From: an uncultured Roseovarius sp.
GTDB taxonomy: Bacteria; Pseudomonadota; Alphaproteobacteria; Rhodobacterales; Rhodobacteraceae
Assembly: GCF_947489715.1 (NCBI RefSeq)
Contig: NZ_CANLER010000005.1
Location: 124,001-188,000, forward strand
DNA: 64,000 bases
Direction of reading: 5' to 3'
The notes below the pieces were generated by a model, which saw only the letters and a list, made by a program, of their open reading frames with translations, ran no database searches and was not told the origin of the DNA. Numbering within the stretch: position 1 is the stretch's first letter; each line of letters starts with the position of its first letter. The translations under genes were made by a program, and so were the position numbers. Below, piece after piece: positions 52,019 through 61,217 of the stretch.

Positions 52019-52963
52019 ATGACACCTTTTCGCCAACTGACCTATGTGGTGGCCGTCGCCGATCACGGCAGCATTCAGGCCGCCGCCGAACAGATCCCGA
52101 TTTCGCAACCGGCCATCAGTGCGGCGATCCAGAAAGTCGAACAGGAATACGGGCTCAAGCTCTTTCTGCGCGAACGCCCGCACAAGCTGGTCGTGTCCCC
52201 GGTGGGGCGGCGATTCATCGCCCAGGCCCGCCGGTTTCTGGAAAGCGCCGAGGAGTTTGACAATGCCGCCCGCAACCTTGGCAAAAGCCTGAGCGGCACC
52301 ATCCAGCTGGGCTGCTTCCTGCCCACCGCCGCCTTCATCATTCCTCTTATTCTCAAGGAGTTACGGGACAGAAACCTTGATATTTCGCTTCAGGTACACG
52401 AGGCCGACCTGGATGAATTGAACACCATGTTGGCCCAGGGCACGATAGATCTGGCGCTGACATATAACATGGCCCCAAACGCCTCAATCGAGTTCGAAAC
52501 CCTGATCGAAGAGCCGCCCTATGTGCTCCTGTCGAAACACGACCCTCTGGCCCAACAACCCTCGGTCTCGCTCAGCCAACTGGCAGAGCGCGACATGGTC
52601 TCGCTCAACCTGCCGATCACCCAGCAGTTTTTCCTGTCGTTCTTTTCGCAATCGCATCTGCGCCCCAAAATCCGCCACCAGACCAAGTCCTATGAACTGG
52701 TGCGCAGCCTTGTCGGCGCCGGTGAAGGTTATGCCATTCTGATCATGCGCCCGGTCACCGAACGCGCCTATGATGGCAGCAAGCTGGCCTATGTGCCGCT
52801 AAAGGATGACGTGCCGACCCCACAATACGGCCTGGCCTTCACCAACCGGTCCGTCCCGACCAAGCTGGTTGAAACCTTTGCGGCGCTCTGCCGGGAAACG
52901 CTGCACTCCAGACGCAGCGCCCAGAAATACTATGTTCAACCCGCGCAAGACACCGCTGGCTGA
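52019..52963 (+). CDS. LysR-type regulator of the CUT1 importer operon
   Basis: A 314 aa LysR regulator with the HTH at FRQLTYVVAVADHGSIQAAAEQIPISQPAIS and effector domain beginning near residue 90. It is divergent from the importer/aminotransferase operon with a palindromic operator between, so it probably controls that operon. Its last 28 bases overlap the end of the convergent UroD-like gene. Shares the family-specific TKSYELVRSLVGAGEGYAIL region with the LysR at 43285. Confidence 0.9.
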   Translation: MTPFRQLTYVVAVADHGSIQAAAEQIPISQPAISAAIQKVEQEYGLKLFLRERPHKLVVSPVGRRFIAQARRFLESAEEFDNAARNLGKSLSGTIQLGCFLPTAAFIIPLILKELRDRNLDISLQVHEADLDELNTMLAQGTIDLALTYNMAPNASIEFETLIEEPPYVLLSKHDPLAQQPSVSLSQLAERDMVSLNLPITQQFFLSFFSQSHLRPKIRHQTKSYELVRSLVGAGEGYAILIMRPVTERAYDGSKLAYVPLKDDVPTPQYGLAFTNRSVPTKLVETFAALCRETLHSRRSAQKYYVQPAQDTAG

Positions 52964-54267
52964 TCCTGCCGTTCGATGGGCGGACAGTCATAGACTTCCT
53001 TCAGGATCAATTCGACCAATTCGAACTGCGATTGCCCGTTGACGTCCTCGAAATAGAGGTGGCTCGGCCAGGGTGCGCCGACATGATTGTCCTCGGGCAG
53101 GTCAATCACCTCGCAAACACGTTTGATCGCCTCGACAAAAGACCGCGCCTCGGCCCCGATCTGCGCCTTCGCAGCATCCAGATCATCAATACTGTTGCGG
53201 TCGATCTGCGGTGATCCGATGCCCGATGTCAGCGGCAGATTACGGGCAATTGCCTGCTCTTCGTAAAACGAAATATCCACCTTGTCGGCCTCAAGCCGCA
53301 TGATGAAGACCGGATTGACGCTGACTTTCGCCTCGGTCAGTTCCAGCAGACTGCCCCGGTCGACATTCGCACTTTCGGTCACCTTGCGCCGCGACGCCCT
53401 GCCCTTGCGTTTGACCTCAGACACGAAATCCCCGCGATAATTATTGTCAAACACCCGGTCCGCATAGGGCTTGTCACGCAGCATATGCCGGATCGACCGG
53501 ATCGACATGCTCTTGCAGTTCTCCGGCCCGATGAAAAACGGCGAACCCGACGCGTCCGACAGCTCGACCCAGCCGTTGGGGAAGGTCTTGAAATGATGGT
53601 CCATCCACGGGCCCAACACTGCATCACCCAGATGATCCAGCAACGCATTCACATTCTCAGGGTCATTCACCACATCCGCCAGCAACGGCTCCTGCCCGTA
53701 AATATCCGCCGCCAGACTGTAAGGCGCGGAAATCTGCAATAGCGGCGGCATGCCGGTCAATTCCTCGGTGACCCGCAGGATGCCGTCGATGGACGCGGGC
53801 ACCCCGGTCGTGAAATCAGGTGTTTCCAGCAGGTGCCAGTTGTCGCGATTGATCAGGATTGCATCCGGATCGGCCCCCGGCGGGAACTTGTCGGGATACA
53901 TCATCACCTGCCCCAGCGGCTCGCAGGTAAACGCGTATAGCGCCCAGGTCATGTAGAATTTATGCACCCCCAGCAGCCGGCTGACCGCCAGATTTGACCG
54001 GACATAGCGATAGGGATCGGTATTGTAATATTCGCGCGATTCAACGCCATAGAGGTCATGCAAGACCGCCAGCGCCAGCATATGCACCGACGCGGTCGAA
54101 TTTATCCGGTCGGGCGGGGCCAGCACGGCAAAGTTCTCGTCAAACTCCCCGGCGATGGCCGCATCAAAGATCGCCTTCATCTCCTGCTTCGCCTGATCAT
54201 CACCGGATTGCCAGCGCGTCAGCAAATGCAACCCGCTGGGATAGCTGTAATCTTCAATCCTGGTCAT
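52936..54267 (-). CDS. UroD-fold protein (uroporphyrinogen decarboxylase-like), function unknown
   Basis: A 443 aa protein of the uroporphyrinogen decarboxylase/cobamide methyltransferase superfamily. The family trace is GMPPLLQISAPYSLAADIYG, DPENVNALLDHLGDAV and ELSDASGSPFFIGPENC (about residues 170-270). The zinc motif (His-x-Cys) of MtaA/MtbA corrinoid methyltransferases is not evident, and the N-terminal half is longer than HemE, so neither haem synthesis nor methyl transfer can be claimed. It lies among catabolic genes and is divergent from a MocR regulator, its probable controller. Confidence 0.7.
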   Translation of the reverse strand: MTRIEDYSYPSGLHLLTRWQSGDDQAKQEMKAIFDAAIAGEFDENFAVLAPPDRINSTASVHMLALAVLHDLYGVESREYYNTDPYRYVRSNLAVSRLLGVHKFYMTWALYAFTCEPLGQVMMYPDKFPPGADPDAILINRDNWHLLETPDFTTGVPASIDGILRVTEELTGMPPLLQISAPYSLAADIYGQEPLLADVVNDPENVNALLDHLGDAVLGPWMDHHFKTFPNGWVELSDASGSPFFIGPENCKSMSIRSIRHMLRDKPYADRVFDNNYRGDFVSEVKRKGRASRRKVTESANVDRGSLLELTEAKVSVNPVFIMRLEADKVDISFYEEQAIARNLPLTSGIGSPQIDRNSIDDLDAAKAQIGAEARSFVEAIKRVCEVIDLPEDNHVGAPWPSHLYFEDVNGQSQFELVELILKEVYDCPPIERQDQPAVSCAG

Positions 54268-54400
54268 GGTCCCGGCCTTTCAATGCGATCGGCAGCGCGG
54301 GTCTGCACCCGGTAGCTGCATTCGGGATTAAGGCTAGGCAAAATTGGATGCATAAAATATACCCATTATCGGAAAATGACTAAGCCCATTTGGAGGCACC

Positions 54401-55882
54401 ATGCCAAAATCACCGGGTGGCGCCCTGCTTTCGGGGTTTGACATCGACCGGATGTCACCCGTCCCGATCTATCGGCAGCTTGACGCATCATTGCGGCGGC
54501 TGATCCTCAAGGGCACATTATCGCCGGGGCAAAAACTGCCCTCGACCCGCGAACTTGCGACCGACCTTGGCGTATCGCGCATCACGGTAAAATCCGTTTA
54601 CGAACAACTGGTTGCAGAAGGGTACGCGCAGGCCAAAACCGGCGCAGGCACCTTCATTTCCAAAGGCCTGGATTTCGAGGCCACACCAAGAATCCGAAGC
54701 GCGCGGCGCAAACCCACCCCGCCCGAGGTCGAGATCTCAGACCGTGCCAGAACGATCATGTCCTCCAAGGCCAGCGCCCGGCACGGCAAGACCGATCCGT
54801 TTCGCCCCGGCGTCCCGGCGCTTGATCTTTTCCCGGTCAAGGTCTGGGACAAATACATGATGGAGGCGATGACCTGTCACGAGCGGCACAATCTCAGCTA
54901 TGGGCAGGTCAACGGCAGCGCCGCGCTCAGGCGTTCCATCGCCAATCACCTGACCGACGCCCGCGGGATGCAGGTTGATCCCGACCAGATTGTCATCACC
55001 TCGGGGGCGCAACAGGCCTTCGTGCTGATTGCCTTCGTGCTGCTCAAAAAGGGCGATACGGTCTGGTACGAAAATCCGGGCCATATTGCGGGCCGCGATG
55101 TCATGCAGATCATGGGCGCGAACGTCGCCCCGGTGCCGATTGATGACGAGGGGATGGACCTGAGCCATGCGCAGGACAACCACCCAACGCCTACGTTGAT
55201 CTTCACAACGCCGTCGCATCAGCAACCTCTTGGCACCACGATGAGCCTGGTTCGGCGCCTTTCGCTACTGAACTATGCCCATGACAATGATGCCTGGATC
55301 ATCGAAGACGATTACGACAGCGAATTCCGCTATCGCGGCCGCCCCCTGCCCGCGCTCAGCGCGCTTGATAGCAAGCGGCGGGTTTTCTACGTCGGCACCT
55401 TTTCGAAATCCATGTTCGCGTCCATGCGGCTGGGCTATATCGTTGTGCCACCCGGTCTGGTCGAAACCTTTGCCAAAGCCAGGAACCTCTTGGGCCAAAG
55501 CTCCTCGGCGGTGGTCGAACAGGCGCTTTCGCGCTTCATGGAGGATGGCCGGTTTGTCGAACATATCCGCAAGATGCGGCGCATATACCGGGAACGACGC
55601 GATGTCCTGTTTGACTGCCTGATGAACGACTGTGCCGCCTATCTGACCCCGCAAACAACCGATGCGGGCATGCATATGCTGGGCTGGCTGAAGAACGGCC
55701 TGGACGATCAGGTGGCACATCGCGCGCTGCTTGCCGCGGGCATCGAATCCCTGCCCCTTTCGGTCTATTGTCTTGAACCGGTCGGCCGCCCGGCCATCGT
55801 GCTGGGCTTTTCCTGCGCCCCCGCGGCGCGTATCCCGAAACTGGTCAAGCGCATGGCAGCGGTTCTGCGCGATCTGTCCTGA
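54401..55882 (+). CDS. MocR/PdxR-type regulator (GntR HTH fused to aminotransferase domain)
   Basis: A 493 aa regulator with an N-terminal GntR winged helix (PIYRQLDASLRRLILKGTL, LPSTRELATDLGVSRITVKSVYEQL, about 17-80) and a class I aminotransferase domain (about 130-485) with the PLP Asp in IIEDDYDSEFRYRG and Lys in GTFSKSMFA. MocR proteins sense PLP together with an amino compound. It is divergent from the UroD-like gene (133 bases between) and convergent with the next lysR, so it may control the UroD-like gene and itself. Confidence 0.9.
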   Translation: MPKSPGGALLSGFDIDRMSPVPIYRQLDASLRRLILKGTLSPGQKLPSTRELATDLGVSRITVKSVYEQLVAEGYAQAKTGAGTFISKGLDFEATPRIRSARRKPTPPEVEISDRARTIMSSKASARHGKTDPFRPGVPALDLFPVKVWDKYMMEAMTCHERHNLSYGQVNGSAALRRSIANHLTDARGMQVDPDQIVITSGAQQAFVLIAFVLLKKGDTVWYENPGHIAGRDVMQIMGANVAPVPIDDEGMDLSHAQDNHPTPTLIFTTPSHQQPLGTTMSLVRRLSLLNYAHDNDAWIIEDDYDSEFRYRGRPLPALSALDSKRRVFYVGTFSKSMFASMRLGYIVVPPGLVETFAKARNLLGQSSSAVVEQALSRFMEDGRFVEHIRKMRRIYRERRDVLFDCLMNDCAAYLTPQTTDAGMHMLGWLKNGLDDQVAHRALLAAGIESLPLSVYCLEPVGRPAIVLGFSCAPAARIPKLVKRMAAVLRDLS

Positions 55883-55895
55883 ATGCGAAAACGGT

Positions 55896-56771
55896 TCAGA
55901 AAATGATCTCAATCTCCTTCAGCAGATCGCGAATGCGCTGCGTCATGTGTCCGGGTTTCCAGACCACGAAATAGCTGCGCCCGGTGTTGATCTGATATTC
56001 GGGCAACGGCACCAACCGCCCGGCCCCGATCTCGTAATGCAATACATCCGGGCAACCCAAGGCGATCCCCTTGCCGCGCAACGCCGCATCAAGCGCGCTG
56101 CCATAAGACCCAAGCGTCACCCGCTCCGCACTGGCAAACGCGGCATCGGCATTGAGATCAATGAAATCACGCCAATTGATCCATTTGGGCGTCAGCTTCT
56201 CAAAATCCAGCAGCGTAAATCCGGCGATATCCGCGTCCTGCGTCATCAGGTCTGGGGCCATAACGGGCAGCCAGACCTCCTTGAACAGGACAGCACCATC
56301 CCAACCTTTGGGAATGTCTGTGCTGTAATAGATGATCACATCGTTATCCGGGCCGAACAGGTCGCTGTCCCGGTCAGATGCGGTCAGGGTGATCGGCACC
56401 GCATTGCGCCCGATCAGGTATTCGTTGACCCGGGGCGTCAGCCAGAATTGCGAAATCGCGACATTCGCTGCCAGCGACAACCTTTCATGAGTGGTCTGGC
56501 GAATTTGCGCCAGGCTGTTGCCGAGAAAATCAAGCGCTTCGGATGCGCTTGCAGCCAGTTTTCGCCCATTGCCCGTAAGCGTGACAGCGCGCCCGTTACG
56601 GGCCACAAGATCAATGCCCAATCGCATCTCAAGCGATTTGACACGCTTGCTGACCGCCGCCTGGCTCACATTCAACTCTTCCGCGGCGCGGGTGAAATTG
56701 CCATGCCGGGCGACCGCCTCGAAAAACAGAAGATAATCCAGCGGCGGCAGGTTGTTGCGGTAGTTTTTCAT
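55896..56771 (-). CDS. LysR-type regulator (GcvA-like) of the hydrolase/racemase/Rieske group
   Basis: A 291 aa LysR regulator of the GcvA-like branch: LPPLDYLLFFEAVARHGNFTRAAEELNVSQAAVSKRVKSLE. It is divergent from the creatinase-fold gene with a possible LysR site (TTTGAT-N14-ATCAAA, 56776-56801) between them, and so is the probable regulator of the three plus-strand genes at 56906-60151. Its stop lies 14 bases from the convergent MocR stop. Confidence 0.9.
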   Translation of the reverse strand: MKNYRNNLPPLDYLLFFEAVARHGNFTRAAEELNVSQAAVSKRVKSLEMRLGIDLVARNGRAVTLTGNGRKLAASASEALDFLGNSLAQIRQTTHERLSLAANVAISQFWLTPRVNEYLIGRNAVPITLTASDRDSDLFGPDNDVIIYYSTDIPKGWDGAVLFKEVWLPVMAPDLMTQDADIAGFTLLDFEKLTPKWINWRDFIDLNADAAFASAERVTLGSYGSALDAALRGKGIALGCPDVLHYEIGAGRLVPLPEYQINTGRSYFVVWKPGHMTQRIRDLLKEIEIIF

Positions 56772-56775
56772 AACC

Positions 56776-56801
56776 TTTGATTATCATGGAACGATATCAA
56801 A
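56776..56801. promoter_or_regulatory. Candidate LysR site upstream of the creatinase-fold gene
   Basis: TTTGAT and ATCAAA form a 6-bp inverted repeat with a 14-base centre in the divergent promoter region, next to the lysR start. Weaker than the other two LysR sites because the arms are short and the spacing long. Confidence 0.4.
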
Positions 56802-56905
56802 TGTCACTTTGCAACGCCCCCTTCTGCGTCTACCCTCATCGGGACATGCGGTTCAGGGGCGGCGCTGCGAGCGACCCTTTGCAATACCACGGGAGGGACG
56901 CGCAG

Positions 56906-58048
56906 ATGTTTCGGGACAGATTGAACCGTTTTCAGTCGAAACTGGCCGGGGACGGTATTGATGTGGCGCTGATCACGGATGACGACAACGTCTATTACCT
57001 GACCGGCTATTACGATTACCTGCATATGGAATTTGGCCGCCCCACGATCCTGGTCGTGCCCAGGGATGGCGAGGCGCTGCTGATCACACCCACGATCGAC
57101 CTCAACTCTGCCCAGGCTGCCGCACAGGTGGACCGGATTGCACCCTGGAATGACGGCATGGGCAATGAATGGCGCGAAGAACTGCCCGCCGCGGTCAGAA
57201 ATGCCAGCTCGGTCGCGATCGAACCGGGCCACATGCCGCCACCCGTGCGCGCCTATGTGAATGATCTGGTTGACGCGGCAAAGCTGACCAGCGCGACACC
57301 GATCCTGAACCAGATGCGGATGATCAAATCGGCGCAGGAATTACAGCTTGCCCGCCATGCCGGCGAGGTTGCGACTGCGATGATGAATGCGGGCCGCGCG
57401 GCCATCGGTGACGGTGTGCCGGAATTCGAAGTTGCCATCGCGACATCCCAGGCCGGCACCCGCACGGCGGCCGCCCTTCTGGCCGCCCATTACGACGATG
57501 CCGACATGTCGCCCAACACGCATTTCCTTCAGATCATGGCCTCGGGCAAGGACATCATAAAAACGCATCACCGCGCCTCGACCCGGATCATGCGCCAGGG
57601 CGAACCGGTCTTCCTGTGCTTCTGCGGGATGACCAATTTCCACCGCTTCAAGCTGGGCTTTGATCGCACCTTCTGGATTGGCGATGCGCCCGACGATCAG
57701 GTTGCCGTCTACGAGGTTGCAATCGCCAGCCAGAAGGCCGCCCTTGATGCGCTGCGCCCCGGCGTCACCGCCGAAAGCATCCATGCCGAATATGCCGAGG
57801 TCATCCAGGGCGCGGGCTATGAATACCCGTTCCGGTGTGGCCGCGCGACCGGGTTCAGTTTCCTCGAAGCACCCCAGCTTGTGACCGGCGACACAACCCT
57901 CATCCAACCGGGCATGGTTCTGGCGGTGGATGGCTCGGTCTCGGTCGATACGTTCCGCGCACAGGTCGGCGACAGCTTCATCATCACCGAGGACGGCTGG
58001 GAGCCGCTCACCCATCATCCGAAATCCGCAACAGAGGTCATCCTGTGA
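56906..58048 (+). CDS. Creatinase/M24-fold hydrolase without the metal-binding residues
   Basis: A 380 aa pita-bread (M24) protein; ATG 56906 follows GGGAGGGA. The five metal ligands of true M24 peptidases are not kept: the first Asp position is FDRTFW but the usual second Asp is absent, the His motif is replaced by CGRATGFSFLEAP, and the last Glu pair reads AVDGSVS and RAQVGDSF. This resembles creatinase and ectoine-hydrolase-type enzymes, which cleave C-N bonds without metal. A C-N hydrolase for a small nitrogen compound is therefore more likely than a peptidase. TGATG overlap with the next gene. Confidence 0.8.
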   Translation: MFRDRLNRFQSKLAGDGIDVALITDDDNVYYLTGYYDYLHMEFGRPTILVVPRDGEALLITPTIDLNSAQAAAQVDRIAPWNDGMGNEWREELPAAVRNASSVAIEPGHMPPPVRAYVNDLVDAAKLTSATPILNQMRMIKSAQELQLARHAGEVATAMMNAGRAAIGDGVPEFEVAIATSQAGTRTAAALLAAHYDDADMSPNTHFLQIMASGKDIIKTHHRASTRIMRQGEPVFLCFCGMTNFHRFKLGFDRTFWIGDAPDDQVAVYEVAIASQKAALDALRPGVTAESIHAEYAEVIQGAGYEYPFRCGRATGFSFLEAPQLVTGDTTLIQPGMVLAVDGSVSVDTFRAQVGDSFIITEDGWEPLTHHPKSATEVIL

Positions 58049-58842
58049 TGTATCAACCCGGCCAGACCGTTAACTCCGCACCCCGCACCCCCGAAATGGA
58101 TGCAGGCCGCCACCACCGCGCCAAACTGGGGTTTATCCTGATGTCCACCGATCCGTCCGCCGAGGGCGATTTCAAGGACATGGCCCCCGAAGGTGTTGCC
58201 GTCTACGTCACCCGCCTCAAGACGGACGATCACACCACCAACGAAACACTGGCGCGCCATATCGAACACATGGCCGATGCCGCCAGCCGTATTCAGCCCG
58301 AGGCCAGGCCCGACGTGGTCAGCTATAGCTGCACCTCCGGGTCCATCGTGATCGGTGAAGATCGCGTCATGGCCGAGATCAGGCAGGGCGCGCCCTGGGC
58401 GCAACCGATGTGTCTTGTTCAGGGTGTGCTGGACGCGCTGAACGAACTGGGCGCCAAAAAGCTGGTGGTCGGCACGCCCTATCTTGATGAAATCAACACG
58501 GCCGAGGCCGACTTTCTTGTCGCACGCGGCTTTGACGTGCTCGATATACAGGGTCTCAACATCGCCAGCGGGTGGGATATGGGTCTGGTCACGCCCGCCT
58601 ACTGGAAGAAGTTTGCCATCGAGATCGATCAGCCGGACGCCGATGTCATTTTCCTCAGCTGCGGCGGCATCCGCGCCCTGGAAGCGGTTGAAGAGATCGA
58701 ACAGGCCACAGGAAAACCGGTGATCACTTCGAACCAGGCCCAAATGTGGAGCTGCCTGCGCCGCGCCGGGATCATGGATCAACTGGAAGGCTTTGGGCAG
58801 ATTTTCCAGCACCCGGGCAAGTACCTGCGCAAGATCGACTGA
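58048..58842 (+). CDS. Asp/Glu racemase-fold enzyme (maleate isomerase / arylmalonate decarboxylase / EutA-like)
   Basis: A 264 aa protein of the Asp/Glu racemase superfamily, maleate isomerase/arylmalonate decarboxylase branch. Two active-site cysteines are present: Cys95 in VSYSCTSGSIVIG and Cys205 in IFLSCGGIRALEAVEEIE. The branch includes isomerases of unsaturated dicarboxylates, decarboxylases, and EutA of ectoine utilisation, which also lies beside an M24-fold hydrolase. Translation is coupled to that hydrolase. Substrate unknown. Confidence 0.85.
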   Translation: MYQPGQTVNSAPRTPEMDAGRHHRAKLGFILMSTDPSAEGDFKDMAPEGVAVYVTRLKTDDHTTNETLARHIEHMADAASRIQPEARPDVVSYSCTSGSIVIGEDRVMAEIRQGAPWAQPMCLVQGVLDALNELGAKKLVVGTPYLDEINTAEADFLVARGFDVLDIQGLNIASGWDMGLVTPAYWKKFAIEIDQPDADVIFLSCGGIRALEAVEEIEQATGKPVITSNQAQMWSCLRRAGIMDQLEGFGQIFQHPGKYLRKID

Positions 58843-58978
58843 CCTAATGCCCCGCTTCGCCGCCTGAATAGCCCTCCAGTCTCGTGCGGTCACGCTTTGC
58901 GATCTATTGACTGGCCACGCGCAACCTGGGGTACCCTATAAATAACAACGACTTATAAACCGTCCTTGGAGCTGACCA

Positions 58979-60151
58979 ATGAAACCCCGGATGTCTCTGG
59001 ATGACCTCCTCAGTGCACTCAGGCGCAACGCCGCACTACCGGATGAACTGGCCGAAGCGACACCGCCGCAGGTCTATACCTCGCCCGAGTTTCTGGAACT
59101 GGAGCTTGACGAAATCTTCAACCATGAATGGTGTTGCGTCGGGCGGATTGATGATTTCGAAAATCCGGGGGATTATCGTACGATGAAGATCGGGCGGGAT
59201 CCGGTGATCATCCTGCGCGACCGCGATGGCCACCTGCGGGCCATGTCGAACGTCTGTCGCCACCGCATGTCCACATTGCTGCAGGGGTCGGGAAACCTCA
59301 AAGGGCGGATCACCTGCCCCTATCACGCCTGGACCTATAACCTGGACGGGCAGTTGATCGGCGCGGCCCATATGCGTGACAATTTCGACAAGAAAGGCGT
59401 CTGCCTGCCGCAGTTTCAGGTCGAGGTCTGGAATGGCTGGGTCTATGTCTCGCTTGATCCCGGGGCAGAACCGCTGGCACCCCGCCTCGCCCCGCTGAGC
59501 GAGCGGCTGAAAAACTACAACCTACCCGACTACACAACCCTGTTCCGCGCCGAGGAAATCTGGGACACGAACTGGAAAATCCTCGTTCAGAACTTCACCG
59601 AAGGCTATCACCTGTTTGTCGCCCACGCCAAAACCATCGAACCGGCGATGCCCACGCGGCTGGCAAACGCCATGCATGGCGGCGACGGCTACAGCCTCTA
59701 CGAACAGGGCCGCGTGCCCGGTCAATCCTACGAACGCAGCTCCGAGATGCAGGTGGAAAACCCCGCCCTGACCGAGGACGAAAAGAACAAGGCCGTTCTC
59801 TTTGGCATCTTCCCCAGTCATGTCGTATCGGTGGTGGCAGAACGAACCTTCTGGCTGTCGCTGCAACCCTATGGCACCGACAAGGTCAAGGTGCATTGGG
59901 GCGCGGATGTCTATCCCGGTTCCGTCCCCCAGGACGACGCGGCGCGCGCGGCCTATGCCGCCGAGCTCAAGGCCGGATTTGACGTCATCAACGACGAGGA
60001 CAAACCGATCATCGGTTCAATCGCCCAGAACGCCTCGGCGCTGGCTGCGGCCCCCGGTCGCCTGTCTCCGAAAGAGCGTACGGTTTGGTATTTTCAGCAG
60101 TATCTCGCGCGCATGCTGTGCGGATCAGATGAACACGGTGACGCGGCCTAG
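58979..60151 (+). CDS. Rieske oxygenase alpha subunit, copy 3
   Basis: A 390 aa Rieske oxygenase: cluster motif CRHRMSTLLQGSG...CPYHAWTY and iron-site region NWKILVQNFTEGYHLFVAH, with later acidic NDEDKPIIG. The bridging residue reads Glu (NFTEGYH), as in the other two copies. It follows the racemase-fold gene by 136 bases with a GGAG site just before the ATG and may have its own promoter. Its similarity to copies 1 and 2 suggests duplication within this block and related substrates. No reductase partner nearby. Confidence 0.9.
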   Translation: MKPRMSLDDLLSALRRNAALPDELAEATPPQVYTSPEFLELELDEIFNHEWCCVGRIDDFENPGDYRTMKIGRDPVIILRDRDGHLRAMSNVCRHRMSTLLQGSGNLKGRITCPYHAWTYNLDGQLIGAAHMRDNFDKKGVCLPQFQVEVWNGWVYVSLDPGAEPLAPRLAPLSERLKNYNLPDYTTLFRAEEIWDTNWKILVQNFTEGYHLFVAHAKTIEPAMPTRLANAMHGGDGYSLYEQGRVPGQSYERSSEMQVENPALTEDEKNKAVLFGIFPSHVVSVVAERTFWLSLQPYGTDKVKVHWGADVYPGSVPQDDAARAAYAAELKAGFDVINDEDKPIIGSIAQNASALAAAPGRLSPKERTVWYFQQYLARMLCGSDEHGDAA

Positions 60152-60240
60152 CCATTGTCGCGGGCATGGCATCCTGCACTGTTTGCAACCGGGCTCGTCA
60201 GCCCCGGCAAGGGGCGCAACAGGGCATCCCGCCCGTCTCC

Positions 60241-60642
60241 TCACTCAACCTGAAGGGACGTGATATAGGCCACCAGATCGGCGACCGGCTGACTGGTCAT
60301 GATCGGTTGCCCCGCCTCGGTCTTCAGGCTGATATCCTGCCCCTCGAACAGCTCTCCATAGATCGGCATCGGACTACCGTGAGAAACCAGAGGATCGCGC
60401 CCGTCAATGCGTTTGATCACCCGGACCAGCGGGAATTCCCCTTTGTTTTCAGCCGTCAACCGGGTCAGATCAATGGGCTGCACGGTCAGGACAGGCCGCA
60501 TCGGACCATACCCTGTCGCGTCAAGCCCGTGGCAGGTGGCGCAATAGCGCAGGTACAACTCCTCCCCCTGCCGGGCGTCTTGTGCCGCGACGGGCTGGGT
60601 GGCGCATGCGGCCAGCAAAAGGATCGAAAAGGCGTGTCTCAT
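60241..60642 (-). CDS. Small exported c-type cytochrome, possible lipoprotein
   Basis: A 133 aa monohaem cytochrome c with CATCHG (Cys34, Cys37, His38) and a distal Met near SPMPIYG. The N-terminus LLLAAC (residues 8-13) is a good lipobox, so the mature protein may be a lipid-anchored periplasmic cytochrome; an alternative is normal cleavage after PVAA. The upstream frame to 60786 is not needed: ATG 60642 has GAGGGAGA before it. It may pass electrons for an oxidative enzyme of the region, but no partner is adjacent. Confidence 0.85.
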   Translation of the reverse strand: MRHAFSILLLAACATQPVAAQDARQGEELYLRYCATCHGLDATGYGPMRPVLTVQPIDLTRLTAENKGEFPLVRVIKRIDGRDPLVSHGSPMPIYGELFEGQDISLKTEAGQPIMTSQPVADLVAYITSLQVE

Positions 60643-60773
60643 GGCGCTCTCCCTCGGATCGCTCAGAACAGGGTCACCCCATTCAATCCGTTTCCCCATG
60701 AGGTTACTTTGATCTGGATCACACGCCCATGACATGTATATCTGCGGCCAGAAACCCCTGTCGGAGATCTGCC

Positions 60774-61217
60774 ATGTCGCCCTCAACCTCCTATGCCCTG
60801 ATCATGCTTGTCGCCGGGATCGGCATTCCGGTTCTGGCGGCACTGAACTCCGCGCTTGGCACACGGCTCGGCTCACCGGTGGCGGCGGCATCGGTTCTTT
60901 TCGTGGTCGCGCTGATCAGCACGCTTCTGGTCCTGATGCTGGATCAGCCTCGCGCCGTTCTGGGTGCTGCGACCGCGCCCAAGCACCTCTTTCTGGCCGG
61001 GTGCCTGGTGGCGTTCTACGTACTTTCGATCACCTGGGTCGCACCCAAGTTCGGTGTCGGAAACGCGGTCTTCTTCGTGCTTTTGGGGCAGTTGATCAGC
61101 GCGGCGGCAATCGACCATTTCGGCCTTTTTGGCGCGCAGGTCTCGCCGCTGTCACTGACCCGCGCGGGCGGCATCGCCCTGATGGCAGCAGGCGTATTTG
61201 TCACCCAGCAGGTCTAG
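60774..61217 (+). CDS. DMT-superfamily membrane protein (DUF606/YdcZ type)
   Basis: A 147 aa inner-membrane protein with about five membrane segments (ALIMLVAGIGIPVLAALNSAL, ASVLFVVALISTLLVLML, HLFLAGCLVAFYVLSITWV and two more). It has the DUF606 pattern, including GNAVFFVLLGQLISAAAIDHFGLFG. Members are half-size transporters of the drug/metabolite superfamily, presumably acting as pairs; a second copy is not seen here. The stop overlaps the end of the convergent Ldh_2 gene by four bases. Confidence 0.88.
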   Translation: MSPSTSYALIMLVAGIGIPVLAALNSALGTRLGSPVAAASVLFVVALISTLLVLMLDQPRAVLGAATAPKHLFLAGCLVAFYVLSITWVAPKFGVGNAVFFVLLGQLISAAAIDHFGLFGAQVSPLSLTRAGGIALMAAGVFVTQQV

